In this document: positions 25,391 to 34,066 of the stretch, one piece after another | Numbering within the stretch: the first letter of the stretch is position 1 | How the letters are laid out: each line of letters starts with the position of its first letter | DNA from: Candidatus Mycobacterium wuenschmannii | GTDB taxonomy: Bacteria; Actinomycetota; Actinomycetes; Mycobacteriales; Mycobacteriaceae | Direction: 5' to 3' | Length of the DNA: 64,000 bases | NCBI RefSeq assembly: GCF_030252325.1 | Contig: NZ_CP126981.1 | Location: 62,001-126,000 of the forward strand | Made by a program: the position numbers and the translations under genes | Notes under the pieces: generated by a model | The model's database searches: none | What the model was told of the DNA's origin: nothing | What the model saw: the letters and a program-made list of their open reading frames with translations, nothing else

Positions 25391-27295
25391 CTACATCTTG
25401 ATCGCCGGGATCAGCCGCTCGAGATTCCACAGTTGGTCGCGGCGGGCCGACAGGCAGGACACCAGGATGGACACCACCCAGATGCCTACCAGCACCACGA
25501 TCGCCTGCCAGAGCCGGTTGTCGATGCCGCCCAGGATGAGCTGCCGCAGACCGTTGACGCCGTAGGTCATCGGGTCGAAGCCGTGCAGGATCTGGAACGG
25601 TCTCGAGGTGGTTTCCACCGGATACATCCCGCCGGCGCTGACCAGTTGCAACATGAGCAGCGCCATGATCAGAACCCGGCCCACCGCCGGCCCGACGAGC
25701 GCGTTGATCGCCTGCGTTGCCGCGACGAACGCGAACGAGATCAGGACCATGAAGCCGAGCATGGCGGCGGGATGCACGACGTGCATGCCGAGTCCGAAGC
25801 GCACCACGGCGTACAGGATGATCGCCTGGAAGAGGGCGATCACCGCGGCGGGCAGGTAGCTGGACAGCGCGACCCTGATCGGCAGCACCTCCGCAGCGAT
25901 CGCGCGACTTTGCAGGGGCCGCAACACCATCCACAACACCAACGCGCCGAAGAACAGCGCCAGCGTCAGAAAGAACGGCGCCATGCCGGTGCCGAAGTTC
26001 GGGGCCGCGTTTTCGTGCGAGGTCTCCAGCTGCACAGGACCACCGATGGTGTCGGCGACGGCGTCCTTCTGCTGGGTGGTCCAGTCCGGCACCTGCTTGG
26101 CGCCGTCGCTCAGCTTGGTCGCGAGCTCGGCGGACCCTGCCTTGAGTTGCTGGGCGCCATCATCGAGCTTGGCTATGCCGCTTGCCAACTGGGCGTTGCC
26201 GTCGGCAACCTGCTTGGCACCGTCCCGCAGTTGGGTGAGCTTGTTCGTCAGCTCTTGTCCCTTGCTGCCCACCTGGTCGAGCGCAGATCCCAGCGGGCTG
26301 CCCGGCGAGCGCAGTCCCGATGTCATGTTGATCGCCGCGTTGCGGGCGTCGGTGAGGCGCTGCCGGATCTCGGGGGTGAATTGATGCTGACGAAGCTGAT
26401 CTTGAATGCCGCGCAGGTTGTTCGCCAACGGATCCTGGCGGGCCGAGAGTTGATCGATCACCGTCGACAGCGAATTGGCCGCGGCGTCTTGGGCGGTGGC
26501 AATGCCGCCGATCTGGTCGTTGGCCTGTTGCAGCGCGTTGGCGCCGGCCTGGAGCTGGTCGGTGTTGCCCCCGATGGCCGACACCGCCTTACTGACCGCC
26601 AGTAGCGGTTCGGTGGCCGAGTTGATGCCGTCGGAGAGTTGCCGCGCGCCGGTGGTCAGCGTGGCCGAGCCTGACCGGGCGGTGTCGAGGCCGGCGGTGA
26701 GTTGACCGGTGCCGTCGGCTAGTCGAGCGGCCCCGTCGGCGGCCTGCTTGATGCCCGACCCGGACGAAACCACCACGGAGAGCATCTGATTCACCGCTTG
26801 CCCGGAGATGCGCGACGACACCGCGTTGAGCACCTGGCCGATAGCGGTACGGCCGATGCTGGTCGAGATGTAGTTGTTGGCGTCGTTGTAGACGGCGATC
26901 AGGTTGGCCTTCTTGGGTTGTCCGGTCACCGGCGAGGCGATGGCCTCGCTGAAGTCCGGGGGCAATTCGACCATGAAGTAGTACTTGCCGTGCTCGACGC
27001 CGTCGTGCGCTTCCTGGGCGTTGACGACGTGCCAGTCCAGGCTGTGGTCGGCGGTCAGGCTCTTCGATATCTCGGCGCCCGCGTTGAACTGCTGCCCGGA
27101 CACGACCGCGCCGCGGTCCGAATTGACCAGCGCCACCGGCATTTTGTTGACATGGCCGAAGGGATCCCAGAACGCCCACAGGTACAGCGCCCCGTATACC
27201 AGCGGCAGGAGCATCAGCACGACGATCGCCACTCGGGTCATCCGGCTACGGCCGAAACGTTTGATTTCCGAGCCGAATGCGAGTCCAGCCAGCAT
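25391..27295 (-). CDS. YhgE/Pip-family membrane protein (ABC-2-type transporter-like)
   Basis: 634 aa. One membrane helix near residues 22-45 (VAIVVLMLLPLVYGALYLWA) is followed by an extracytoplasmic region of about 390 residues with many heptad-like repeats containing D-G-A/T-x-Q-L (AARLADGTGQLTAG, IAKLDDGAQQLKAG), then five helices at the C-terminus ending ILVSCLSARRDQLWNL. This is the layout of YhgE/Pip proteins, relatives of ABC-2 permeases; the family includes a phage-infection protein. The ATPase gene ends two bases upstream, so the two form one operon under the TetR gene. Confidence 0.88.
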   Translation of the reverse strand: MLAGLAFGSEIKRFGRSRMTRVAIVVLMLLPLVYGALYLWAFWDPFGHVNKMPVALVNSDRGAVVSGQQFNAGAEISKSLTADHSLDWHVVNAQEAHDGVEHGKYYFMVELPPDFSEAIASPVTGQPKKANLIAVYNDANNYISTSIGRTAIGQVLNAVSSRISGQAVNQMLSVVVSSGSGIKQAADGAARLADGTGQLTAGLDTARSGSATLTTGARQLSDGINSATEPLLAVSKAVSAIGGNTDQLQAGANALQQANDQIGGIATAQDAAANSLSTVIDQLSARQDPLANNLRGIQDQLRQHQFTPEIRQRLTDARNAAINMTSGLRSPGSPLGSALDQVGSKGQELTNKLTQLRDGAKQVADGNAQLASGIAKLDDGAQQLKAGSAELATKLSDGAKQVPDWTTQQKDAVADTIGGPVQLETSHENAAPNFGTGMAPFFLTLALFFGALVLWMVLRPLQSRAIAAEVLPIRVALSSYLPAAVIALFQAIILYAVVRFGLGMHVVHPAAMLGFMVLISFAFVAATQAINALVGPAVGRVLIMALLMLQLVSAGGMYPVETTSRPFQILHGFDPMTYGVNGLRQLILGGIDNRLWQAIVVLVGIWVVSILVSCLSARRDQLWNLERLIPAIKM

Positions 27296-27297
27296 CG

Positions 27298-27972
27298 TCA
27301 GTCCCCTTCGGTCAGGATGCGGTGATCATGTAGTTCATGCTCGGGCGCCTGTGCGCCGAGCGGGTTGGTCACGCCGACCACCACGGTGATGTTCTCCGCG
27401 AGTGCGCCCAGGCGTTGCACCGCGATCTCGCGGCGTGCGTTGTCGCGCACCTGCTCGAGGTCGCCGACCACCAGAATCGGGCGGTTGGACATCGTCGCTA
27501 GCGCGATGCGTAGCAAAAACAGTTCCAGGTCGGACAATTCGACGATGTAGGTGTCGGTGGACGGCGGGGGAGTCTCGCCGAACACCTCGGTCAGCTTGTG
27601 TTTGCCGGCCTCGCGGGGAATCTGCGCGTACCACGGGGCCAGCCACCGCCGTTGTTCTGCCAGCACCGTCTGTACCGTCACCGAATCTTCCAGCTCGTCG
27701 ATATCGGGGAAGGCCGCGATCGCGCAGTGCCGGCGAATGGCGCGCGGCGCGCTGTCGCCGAGCACCGCCACGGTGCCGTGGGACGGCTTGAAACGACCGG
27801 ACAACGTCAACAGCAGCGCGGTCTGGCCCGGACCGCCCGGCATTTGAATGGCATGAAATCCCTTGGTAAGCGCCAGGTCGATTCCGGAGAACAGTGGCTC
27901 GTGTTCGCCATCCACGCCCAACCCGACCGCGGTGATCACCGCGGGAGCCTCCGCGTTGTCTTGTGTGTCCAT
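27298..27972 (-). CDS. ABC-transporter-like ATP-binding protein with degraded catalytic motifs
   Basis: 224 aa, the size of an ABC ATPase. At the Walker A place it reads MPGGPGQTALLLTL, so the invariant lysine of GxxGxGK(S/T) is missing. The LSGGQ signature position reads VELSDLELFLLRIAL, and Walker B is RPILVVGDLEQV rather than LLLDEP. It keeps the fold's order, including GRFKPSHGTVAVLGDSAPRA. ATP hydrolysis by the standard mechanism is therefore unlikely; it may bind or regulate the YhgE/Pip protein. It starts with AGGAG six bases before the ATG and lies 9 bp after the TetR stop. Confidence 0.8.
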   Translation of the reverse strand: MDTQDNAEAPAVITAVGLGVDGEHEPLFSGIDLALTKGFHAIQMPGGPGQTALLLTLSGRFKPSHGTVAVLGDSAPRAIRRHCAIAAFPDIDELEDSVTVQTVLAEQRRWLAPWYAQIPREAGKHKLTEVFGETPPPSTDTYIVELSDLELFLLRIALATMSNRPILVVGDLEQVRDNARREIAVQRLGALAENITVVVGVTNPLGAQAPEHELHDHRILTEGD

Positions 27973-27981
27973 GTGCTGCTC

Positions 27982-28596
27982 CTAATCGCCCTGCACTGCA
28001 ACGGATTCGAGCAGTGCGGTGATCAACCGCGCGAGAAGGTCGGGGGTGATGGTTCCAGGGCGCAGGACTTCTTCCATCGCGATGCCGAGATTCATGGTGA
28101 CCACCAGCTGGGCGAGGTCGGTCAGCGGCCGGCCGGACGCGACCGCGGCCGCGGATTCGGCGAAGTTGTCGGCCTGGTCGGCTGCGGCGGCCCGACGCCG
28201 TGCGATCAGCCGGTCACGCAGTTCCGGGTCACGCACCGCGCGCAGCCAGTATTCGACGAACAGCACGTAGTAGTCGGCGTGGTCGTGCACCGAGTCGAGT
28301 ACCGAGCGGCTCAAGGTGTCCGCGGCGGCGGCGATGTTGCCGCCGCCCTCCAGCGCGGTGGCGATCTGCTCGCCGCGAAGCTCGAACTCGCGATCGAGCA
28401 GGGCCAGGAACAGTTCGTCCTTGGATCCGAAGTTGGAGTAGACCGCGCCCTTGGTGAATCCCGCGGTTTGACCGATCGCATCGATGGTGGCGCCGGCGAA
28501 CCCCTCAGCAGCGAAAACCTTCGAGGCTGCATCCAGAATCCGGTCCCGGACCTCGCTCCGGGTGGGGCGGGTCCGCTGCGGCTTGACAGGCGACAT
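27982..28596 (-). CDS. TetR-family transcriptional regulator
   Basis: 204 aa. The helix-turn-helix is at about residues 20-65: ILDAASKVFAAEGFAGATID followed by FTKGAVYSNFGSKDELFLAL. The C-terminal ligand domain is helical and variable. The first gene of the operon with the degraded ATPase and the YhgE/Pip protein, it probably represses that operon and the divergent deacylase. The ATG at 28608 lies within the operator palindrome and has a poorly spaced GGGGAG one base before it, so the ATG at 28596 is chosen. Four half-sites centred at 28624 are the likely binding site. Confidence 0.88.
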   Translation of the reverse strand: MSPVKPQRTRPTRSEVRDRILDAASKVFAAEGFAGATIDAIGQTAGFTKGAVYSNFGSKDELFLALLDREFELRGEQIATALEGGGNIAAAADTLSRSVLDSVHDHADYYVLFVEYWLRAVRDPELRDRLIARRRAAAADQADNFAESAAAVASGRPLTDLAQLVVTMNLGIAMEEVLRPGTITPDLLARLITALLESVAVQGD

Positions 28597-28606
28597 GCCG
28601 GTGAGC

Positions 28607-28641
28607 ATACTCCCCGGTATCGACTGGATACCGAAGAGTAT
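28607..28641. promoter_or_regulatory. Four-half-site palindrome, probable TetR operator
   Basis: The inner palindrome GGTATC-gactg-GATACC (28616-28632) is flanked at equal distance by ATACTC (28607-28612) and GAGTAT (28636-28641). All four arms share one centre at 28624. It sits between the divergent TetR (start 28596) and amidohydrolase (start 28659) genes, close to both starts. Such nested symmetry is typical for TetR dimers binding in pairs. Confidence 0.7.
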
Positions 28642-28658
28642 CGAAAGATGGGTGAACG

Positions 28659-30386
28659 ATGGCGGACTTTGAACTGGTCATCCGTGGCGGCACGGTGTTC
28701 GACGGGACCGGCGCGGCGCCCGTCACCGCCGACGTCGGGATCCGGGACGGGAAAGTAGCCGCGGTTGCGCCGGGTCTACCGGAGGGCGCCCGCACCGTCG
28801 AAGCCGGTGGCCGGTGGGTCATGCCGGGCCTTGTCGATGTACACACTCACTACGACGCCGAAGTGCTGCTCAGCCCCGGGCTCGGGGAGTCCGTGCGGCA
28901 CGGTACGACATCGGTGATCCTCGGCAACTGCTCGCTGTCGACGGTGTACAGCGAGGCCGACGACTGTGCCGACATGTTCGCCCGCGTCGAGGCGCTGCCC
29001 TGGCAGATCGTGCACGACTCGGTCAAAGAGGCCAGAACCTGGAGTGGCCCAGCCGAATACGCGAAGACGATCGACTCGTTGCCGCTCGGGGCTAATGTGG
29101 CCGCGTTCATCGGCCACTCCGACATCCGCGCCGCTGTGCTGGGCCTGGGCCAGTCGGTCGACGCCGACTATCGACCCACCCGCGCGCAGATCGGACAGAT
29201 GAAGCAGATGCTGTCCGATGCGCTCGACGCCGGCTTCGTCGGGCTGTCGACGCTGCGCAGTTCCTTCTCCAAGCTCGAGGGCACCCGCTTCCCGGCGCGT
29301 CAACTGCCCTCGACCTACGCCACCTGGTCGGAGTTCGCCGCGCTGAATAGTGTTCTGCGACAACGAGGGCGCGTGCACCAGAGCACCCCGAACCTGGCCC
29401 GTCAGGCGGAGGTGTCGCGCTACCTCGCGCAGAGTATCGGCCGCGGATTCCGGCGACCCCTCAAGACCACGCTGATCGCGGCCGCGGATGTCAAGGCCGA
29501 CCGGCGGGCAGCGCGGCTGACGCTGCTGGCCGCCGGCCTCACCAACCGGGCGGGTGGCGACTTCCGCTGGCAGCACCTGCCGGTGCCGTTCGAGATGTAC
29601 GCCGATGGGTTCAACCTCATCGTGTTCGAGGAATTCGGCTCCGGCTCTGCGGCACTCAACTTCCGCGACGAGATGAGTCGCGGAAAGCTGCTCGCCGACG
29701 AGTCCTATCGCCGCCAGTTCCGCAAGGACATGGCCAAGCAGTTCGGCCCGCGGGTGTGGAGCCGCGACCTCGGCGACGCCGAAATCATTGCCTGCCCAGA
29801 CAATTCCGTCGTCGGTAAGTCGTTCGCCGACGTCGCGGCGAGCCGTGGCATCGAAGCCCCCGATGCATTGCTCGATCTGGCGGTCGAGCACGGCGACCGC
29901 CTGCGCTGGCGGGTCGTCGTCGCCAACGACCGCGAGGACGTCCTGGATCGCATGCAACGCTCACCCAACGTGCAGATCGGCTTCTCGGATTCCGGTGCGC
30001 ACCTGCGCAATATGGCGTTCTACAACTCCGGGCTCCGCATGTTGGAACGCGTTCACCACCGTCGGTCGATGCCCGTGGAGGCCGCGGTGCACCGCCTCAC
30101 CGGCGAGCTTGCCGACTGGTACGGGCTGGACGCCGGCTACCTGAGGACGGGTAAGCGAGCCGACATCACCGTCCTCGATCCCGCCGGGTTCGACGGCTCG
30201 AGCGCCGCCTACGCCGAGGCGCCCTATCCGGGAGCGCCCGACGTGCAGCGGATGGTCAACCGCAACGACAAGCTCGTCAGCGCGACGGTCGTCGGAGGCC
30301 AGATCGTCTACCGCAACGGCGAATTCGCGCCTGGTTTCGGCACTGACCTGCACGTTGGTCGCTTTTTGCAGGCCCGCACCCGCTGA
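28659..30386 (+). CDS. N-acyl-D-amino-acid deacylase-type amidohydrolase
   Basis: 575 aa. It is a member of the D-aminoacylase branch of the amidohydrolase superfamily, metal-dependent enzymes that remove acyl groups or open amide rings. Metal ligands are visible in VDVHTHYDAE, GHSDIR and the final Asp in FSDSGAHLRN. The N-terminal beta domain starts FELVIRGGTVFDGTGA and the C-terminus closes with KRADITVLDPAGFDG. True substrate is unknown, and in mycobacteria many members are not D-aminoacylases. A weak ribosome site precedes the ATG. The TetR operator lies 18-52 bp upstream. A paralogue is encoded at 35464. Confidence 0.88.
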   Translation: MADFELVIRGGTVFDGTGAAPVTADVGIRDGKVAAVAPGLPEGARTVEAGGRWVMPGLVDVHTHYDAEVLLSPGLGESVRHGTTSVILGNCSLSTVYSEADDCADMFARVEALPWQIVHDSVKEARTWSGPAEYAKTIDSLPLGANVAAFIGHSDIRAAVLGLGQSVDADYRPTRAQIGQMKQMLSDALDAGFVGLSTLRSSFSKLEGTRFPARQLPSTYATWSEFAALNSVLRQRGRVHQSTPNLARQAEVSRYLAQSIGRGFRRPLKTTLIAAADVKADRRAARLTLLAAGLTNRAGGDFRWQHLPVPFEMYADGFNLIVFEEFGSGSAALNFRDEMSRGKLLADESYRRQFRKDMAKQFGPRVWSRDLGDAEIIACPDNSVVGKSFADVAASRGIEAPDALLDLAVEHGDRLRWRVVVANDREDVLDRMQRSPNVQIGFSDSGAHLRNMAFYNSGLRMLERVHHRRSMPVEAAVHRLTGELADWYGLDAGYLRTGKRADITVLDPAGFDGSSAAYAEAPYPGAPDVQRMVNRNDKLVSATVVGGQIVYRNGEFAPGFGTDLHVGRFLQARTR

Positions 30387-30391
30387 CGGCC

Positions 30392-30907
30392 TCAGGCCAC
30401 GTCGCGAATCAGACCTGCTCCCGCGGTCTGCCATTGGGCGATCTCGGCGCGCAGGTATCGTAGCTCGGCGATGTCGTGCGTCGAAAAGTCATGCGGCAAC
30501 ACGTTTTCGCAGCGGTCACTGCCGGCCCAGCTGTCGCGGTAGGAATCGATCGCCCGCTGTTCCAGCGACTGAGCCAGCCGCTGACCTTTGTTGGTCAGCT
30601 TCATCCACGCCGAAAACATCCAGCGCTTGGGGTCGTCGTAATGGTCGACGTACTGGTGCGAGATGCGGTGCATGGAGCGATTCAGCGAACGCCTCGACGA
30701 CACAAATCGGTGTCTGCGCACCGAGCCCAGCGTGAACAGGCCGTCGTCGACCAGGGCGCGGATCACCCCGAGCGTCTCGTCTTGTATGTCGGACACGGAC
30801 GCCGAAGGGTTGTCGTGCTTGATCTTCCAGTCGACGGCGTTCAGGGCCACCGGCCTCCCGAGTCCCTGCACGAGCAAGTTTTCCCGGGTGTGTTCCGTCG
30901 TCGTCAT
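30392..30907 (-). CDS. Hypothetical protein, possible winged-helix-like fold
   Basis: 171 aa from ATG 30907, which has GAGAGG seven bases before it (an ATG at 30922 is in frame but lacks a site). The sequence starts MTTTEHTRENLLVQGLGRPV and has a compact helical stretch, DETLGVIRALVDDGLFTLGS, followed by a basic region RRHRFVSSRRSLNRSMHRIS, reminiscent of winged-helix proteins. No family is recognised. It converges with the deacylase gene (5 bp) and diverges from the methyltransferase gene across 196 bp of AT-richer DNA, where promoters are expected. Confidence 0.7.
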   Translation of the reverse strand: MTTTEHTRENLLVQGLGRPVALNAVDWKIKHDNPSASVSDIQDETLGVIRALVDDGLFTLGSVRRHRFVSSRRSLNRSMHRISHQYVDHYDDPKRWMFSAWMKLTNKGQRLAQSLEQRAIDSYRDSWAGSDRCENVLPHDFSTHDIAELRYLRAEIAQWQTAGAGLIRDVA

Positions 30908-31103
30908 GGCCGCGCCTCTCACTGCCGGATCGTTCTACGAGGGGCGCAACGGACCTGCGCGAACTTATATTCCGGTCGATTCGAAGGATGCTTGCGGCGA
31001 TGGCGGTTTTCCGACATAAAGCGGCATATTTTCGGAAGCCGGCAACCGCGACCGTCCATTAGCGTCCTGTCTGCACGAGTTTTCGACAGAGAGGCGTCAG
31101 ACC

Positions 31104-31670
31104 ATGGCGATGAATGTGCTGCATCAGCGGCGGTGTAGTTCGGCGAGCTGGGCCAACATGGTTCGCGAGGACTTACTGCCGTGGGCGCTCGCCGGTGTCG
31201 ATTTGGGCGAGCAGACACTCGAAATCGGGCCCGGCTATGGTGCAACGCTGCGTGCGCTTGTCGACCGCGCGGGGGCGGTCACCGCGGTCGAGGTCGACGA
31301 GCCCATGGCCGAGCGGCTGAATCACCTGTACGGCGACCGGGCCCGCGTGCTGCACGGCGACGGTAGCGATACGGGCCTGCCGGACAAAGCTTTCGACTCG
31401 GTGGTGTGTTTCACGATGCTGCACCACGTGCCGACCGATCAGTTGCAGGACCGGCTGTTCGCTGAGGCCTTTCGGGTCCTACGGCCGGGCGGCGTGTTCG
31501 CCGGCAGCGACCGACTGGGCTCGTTGCTGTTCAGGTTGATTCACCTTCGCGACACCTACAACCCGGTCGAACCGGACGGGTTGCGACAGCGGCTGGGGCG
31601 GATCGGCTTCGACGATATTCGCATCGACACGGCCGGGACTCGGCTGCGGTGGCGCGCTGCCAAGCCCTAA
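31104..31670 (+). CDS. SAM-dependent methyltransferase (class I)
   Basis: 188 aa, single domain. SAM-binding motif I is LEIGPGYGATL, motif II ends with the acidic residue in VTAVEVDEPM, and post-I includes LHGDGSDTGLPDKAFDSVVC, the methyltransferase type 11 pattern. FTMLHHVPT is a typical motif IV/V. The substrate is unknown. It has a GAGAGG site upstream of ATG 31104. It converges with the AraC regulator gene, 11 bp away, and is otherwise isolated. Confidence 0.88.
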   Translation: MAMNVLHQRRCSSASWANMVREDLLPWALAGVDLGEQTLEIGPGYGATLRALVDRAGAVTAVEVDEPMAERLNHLYGDRARVLHGDGSDTGLPDKAFDSVVCFTMLHHVPTDQLQDRLFAEAFRVLRPGGVFAGSDRLGSLLFRLIHLRDTYNPVEPDGLRQRLGRIGFDDIRIDTAGTRLRWRAAKP

Positions 31671-31681
31671 GGGGCTGGGAT

Positions 31682-32440
31682 TCAATCGGTTTCGAGTTCG
31701 TCGAAACGGAGTGATGCGCCGGGTGTGTGGCCGAAGCTGCGCCGGAACACCTCAATGAACGCGCTTGCCGACGACCAGCCACACTGGTGCGCGACGGTGG
31801 TCACCGGTGTTCGCTCGGCCAGCAGTACGAGCGCGCGGTGGAGGCGTAACTGGGTTCTCCACTGCGGGAACGTCATTCCGAGATCCTCACGGAACAGCCG
31901 AGACAGGCTGCGTTCGCTGGCTCCGACTGCGCGGCCGAGTTCGGCGAGCGTGCGACCGTCACCGGGGTCGGCGTGCAGGATGTCGCACACCGCAGCGAGC
32001 AGCGGCGTGCTCGGTGTGGGCACATGGAGCGGCTGCTGCGGGGAGGTGCGCAACTCGTCGAGCAACACCGCGCGCAGCCGATCACGTGCGGGGGTGTCTG
32101 CGTCGCTGCGGGTGTAGGCGATGATCAGCTCGCGCAGCAGCGGCGCCACGGTCAGTACCGTCGGCGTATCGAGCCCGAGCGGGTTGTCGGCGGCCCCCAG
32201 CCCGACGGTGTGCAGCTTGAGTTCGCCGTAGGCCCGATGTGCATGGAAGGTGCCCGCGGGAATCCAGATCGCTCTCGTTGCCGGGGCGACCCACGACCCC
32301 TTGTCCGTAGTGACGGCCAGCACCCCGCGGCCGGCGTAGACGATCTGGTGGTCGTGGTGCCGGTGGGCGGGGATGCGGTCGCCGGATGCCAGCCGCAGCG
32401 TGCTGGTGGGGGCGTCTGGCCGTTGGCGGACTTTCAACAT
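31682..32440 (-). CDS. AraC-family transcriptional regulator with cupin sensor
   Basis: 252 aa. The N-terminal cupin domain (DRIPAHRHHDHQIVYAGRGV and AIWIPAGTFHAHRAYG) is of the kind that senses small ligands. The C-terminal part has two helix-turn-helix units, LAELGRAVGASERSLSRLF and TVAHQCGWSSASAFIEVFRR. The class (Rv1395/YdeC-like) often controls a neighbouring transporter or enzyme; no target is obvious here. The aldolase gene ends 34 bp upstream in the same orientation. Confidence 0.88.
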   Translation of the reverse strand: MLKVRQRPDAPTSTLRLASGDRIPAHRHHDHQIVYAGRGVLAVTTDKGSWVAPATRAIWIPAGTFHAHRAYGELKLHTVGLGAADNPLGLDTPTVLTVAPLLRELIIAYTRSDADTPARDRLRAVLLDELRTSPQQPLHVPTPSTPLLAAVCDILHADPGDGRTLAELGRAVGASERSLSRLFREDLGMTFPQWRTQLRLHRALVLLAERTPVTTVAHQCGWSSASAFIEVFRRSFGHTPGASLRFDELETD

Positions 32441-32474
32441 CGAGGGTCAGTCTATTGAAAGACCGACAGTCGTG

Positions 32475-33362
32475 TCAGGTCACCGACGCGGCGTAGATCT
32501 CGTCGATATTGGCCTTGAGCTTGTCGTTGAACTCGTCGTCGGTCTGGTCGACGGTGAGTCCTTCGGTCAGCGCCCGGGAGAAGCTCGCGATCAGGTGGTG
32601 GTTGCGGGCCAGGATCTCGGCGCTCTGCGTCAGCGTGTAGCCACCGGACAGGGCGACGACGCGCAGCACCCGCGGATGGTCGATCAGCGGTTCGTAGAGG
32701 TCGGCCTCGTCGGGCAGCGTCAGCTTGAGCATGACCTGTCGATCGTCGGGGAGATCGTCCAGCTTCTCCATGATCGCGGTCACCAAAAGCCGGTCGGCAG
32801 TGGGCTTGTCGGGGCATTTGATGCTGACTTCGGGCTCGATGATGGGAATCAATCCGTGGCGCGCGATTTTCGCGGCGCAGTCGAACTGCTGCTGCACGAC
32901 GGCCCTGATCCCGCCGTCGTTGGGCTCCTTGATGAACGAGCGCATCTTGGTGCCGAAAATGCCCTTCTCGACGGCACGTTCGAGCACGTCGTCGATCTTC
33001 GTCATCGGCTTCATGAGTTGCACGCCGTACCGCGCGTCGGCAAGCCCCTGGTCGACCTTGACGAACGGCACGATGTGCTTCTGCTTCCACAGATAGGCAA
33101 CGGTGTCCTCGCCGTTGATGGTCCGGTCCATCGTCTGCTCGAACAGAATGGTGGCCAGGATTCTCTCGTTGGTGAAGTTCGGGCTCTCGATCAGCCGGGC
33201 GCGTGCCTGGTGAATCAGGTCGAACATCTGCGCGTCGTTGCCGTATGCGGCCTCGGGAATCCCGTAGAGCGCCAGCGCCTTGGGGGTGCTACCGCCGCTC
33301 TGGTCCAGCGCGGCGATGAAGCCACGTCCAGAGCCCATTTCGTTGAGTTGCTCGTCGTTCAC
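32475..33362 (-). CDS. fda: Fructose-bisphosphate aldolase, class I
   Basis: 295 aa. It splits fructose-1,6-bisphosphate into two trioses in glycolysis and works in reverse in gluconeogenesis. Features are GRGFIAALDQSGGSTPKALA at the N-terminus, PFVKVDQG, IPIIEPEVS, and the Schiff-base lysine in QVMLKLTLP, which mark the class I type found in many actinomycetes beside a class II enzyme. The start GTG at 33362 has GGAGGA six bases before it; the frame is open 15 codons further upstream without a site. It is followed by the AraC gene. Confidence 0.92.
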   Translation of the reverse strand: MNDEQLNEMGSGRGFIAALDQSGGSTPKALALYGIPEAAYGNDAQMFDLIHQARARLIESPNFTNERILATILFEQTMDRTINGEDTVAYLWKQKHIVPFVKVDQGLADARYGVQLMKPMTKIDDVLERAVEKGIFGTKMRSFIKEPNDGGIRAVVQQQFDCAAKIARHGLIPIIEPEVSIKCPDKPTADRLLVTAIMEKLDDLPDDRQVMLKLTLPDEADLYEPLIDHPRVLRVVALSGGYTLTQSAEILARNHHLIASFSRALTEGLTVDQTDDEFNDKLKANIDEIYAASVT

Positions 33363-33460
33363 TGCGATTCCTCCACCATCCGTCTGCCGACCCGCCGCAT
33401 CCAGCATCGCGCAGCGTTAGGGTTGCGGCTACCACTTCCGGTGATCCGGCAAACCATCGG

Positions 33461-34066
33461 TCACACGGGGAGCGTCGCCAACAGCGCGTCGAGACCGTAC
33501 TCGAACACCGCGTCGTAGTCGGTGGGGGACTGCAGCGCCTGCACCAGAGCCCGGTCGGGCCAGTCGTCGTCCCACAGGGAGGGATCCTCTTCGTCGTGCT
33601 TGGCGCCGCGCACCGCCGAGAACTGCATCACCGCCGAGGAGATGACGTGGACCTGAATCGCACGCAGGATGAGTGCTGCGTCGGTGCCGGTCACGCCCAC
33701 GTCGGCGAGCAGCGCGGCCAGCTTCTGCTGAATGGGCAGGAACAGCGTCGGAGTGCTGTCGCGCTCGTGTGCAATGGCCAACAGGTGCTGCCGGTCGATC
33801 AGGACGCGGCGCTGCGAACGGGCTAGTGAGGCAATGCGTTCCATCGCGCTGTCACCCACCGAGGGCAGATGCGCCATCTCGCGCAGTAACCGGTCGACCA
33901 GGCTGTCGAAGAGTTTGTCGCGGCCGCCGACATGCCAATAGATGGACGTGACCGCGACGCCGAGTTCCTCTGCGAGCCGCCGCATGGTGAACGACTCGAC
34001 GCCCTGACCTTCGATCAGGCCTGCGGCGGTGTCCAGGATCGTCTCCGCATTAAGGGATTCCGGCAT
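33461..34066 (-). CDS. TetR-family transcriptional regulator
   Basis: 201 aa. The HTH is ILDTAAGLIEGQGVESFTMR-RLAEELGVAVTSIYWHVGGRD (about residues 10-50). The start ATG at 34066, preceded by GGAGGTGAGACCG, overlaps the 3' end of the Rieske oxygenase gene by 17 bp, so regulator and enzyme are translationally coupled. The palindrome at 35396-35410 upstream of the operon is the probable binding site, allowing autoregulation and control of the divergent amidohydrolase gene. Confidence 0.88.
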   Translation of the reverse strand: MPESLNAETILDTAAGLIEGQGVESFTMRRLAEELGVAVTSIYWHVGGRDKLFDSLVDRLLREMAHLPSVGDSAMERIASLARSQRRVLIDRQHLLAIAHERDSTPTLFLPIQQKLAALLADVGVTGTDAALILRAIQVHVISSAVMQFSAVRGAKHDEEDPSLWDDDWPDRALVQALQSPTDYDAVFEYGLDALLATLPV

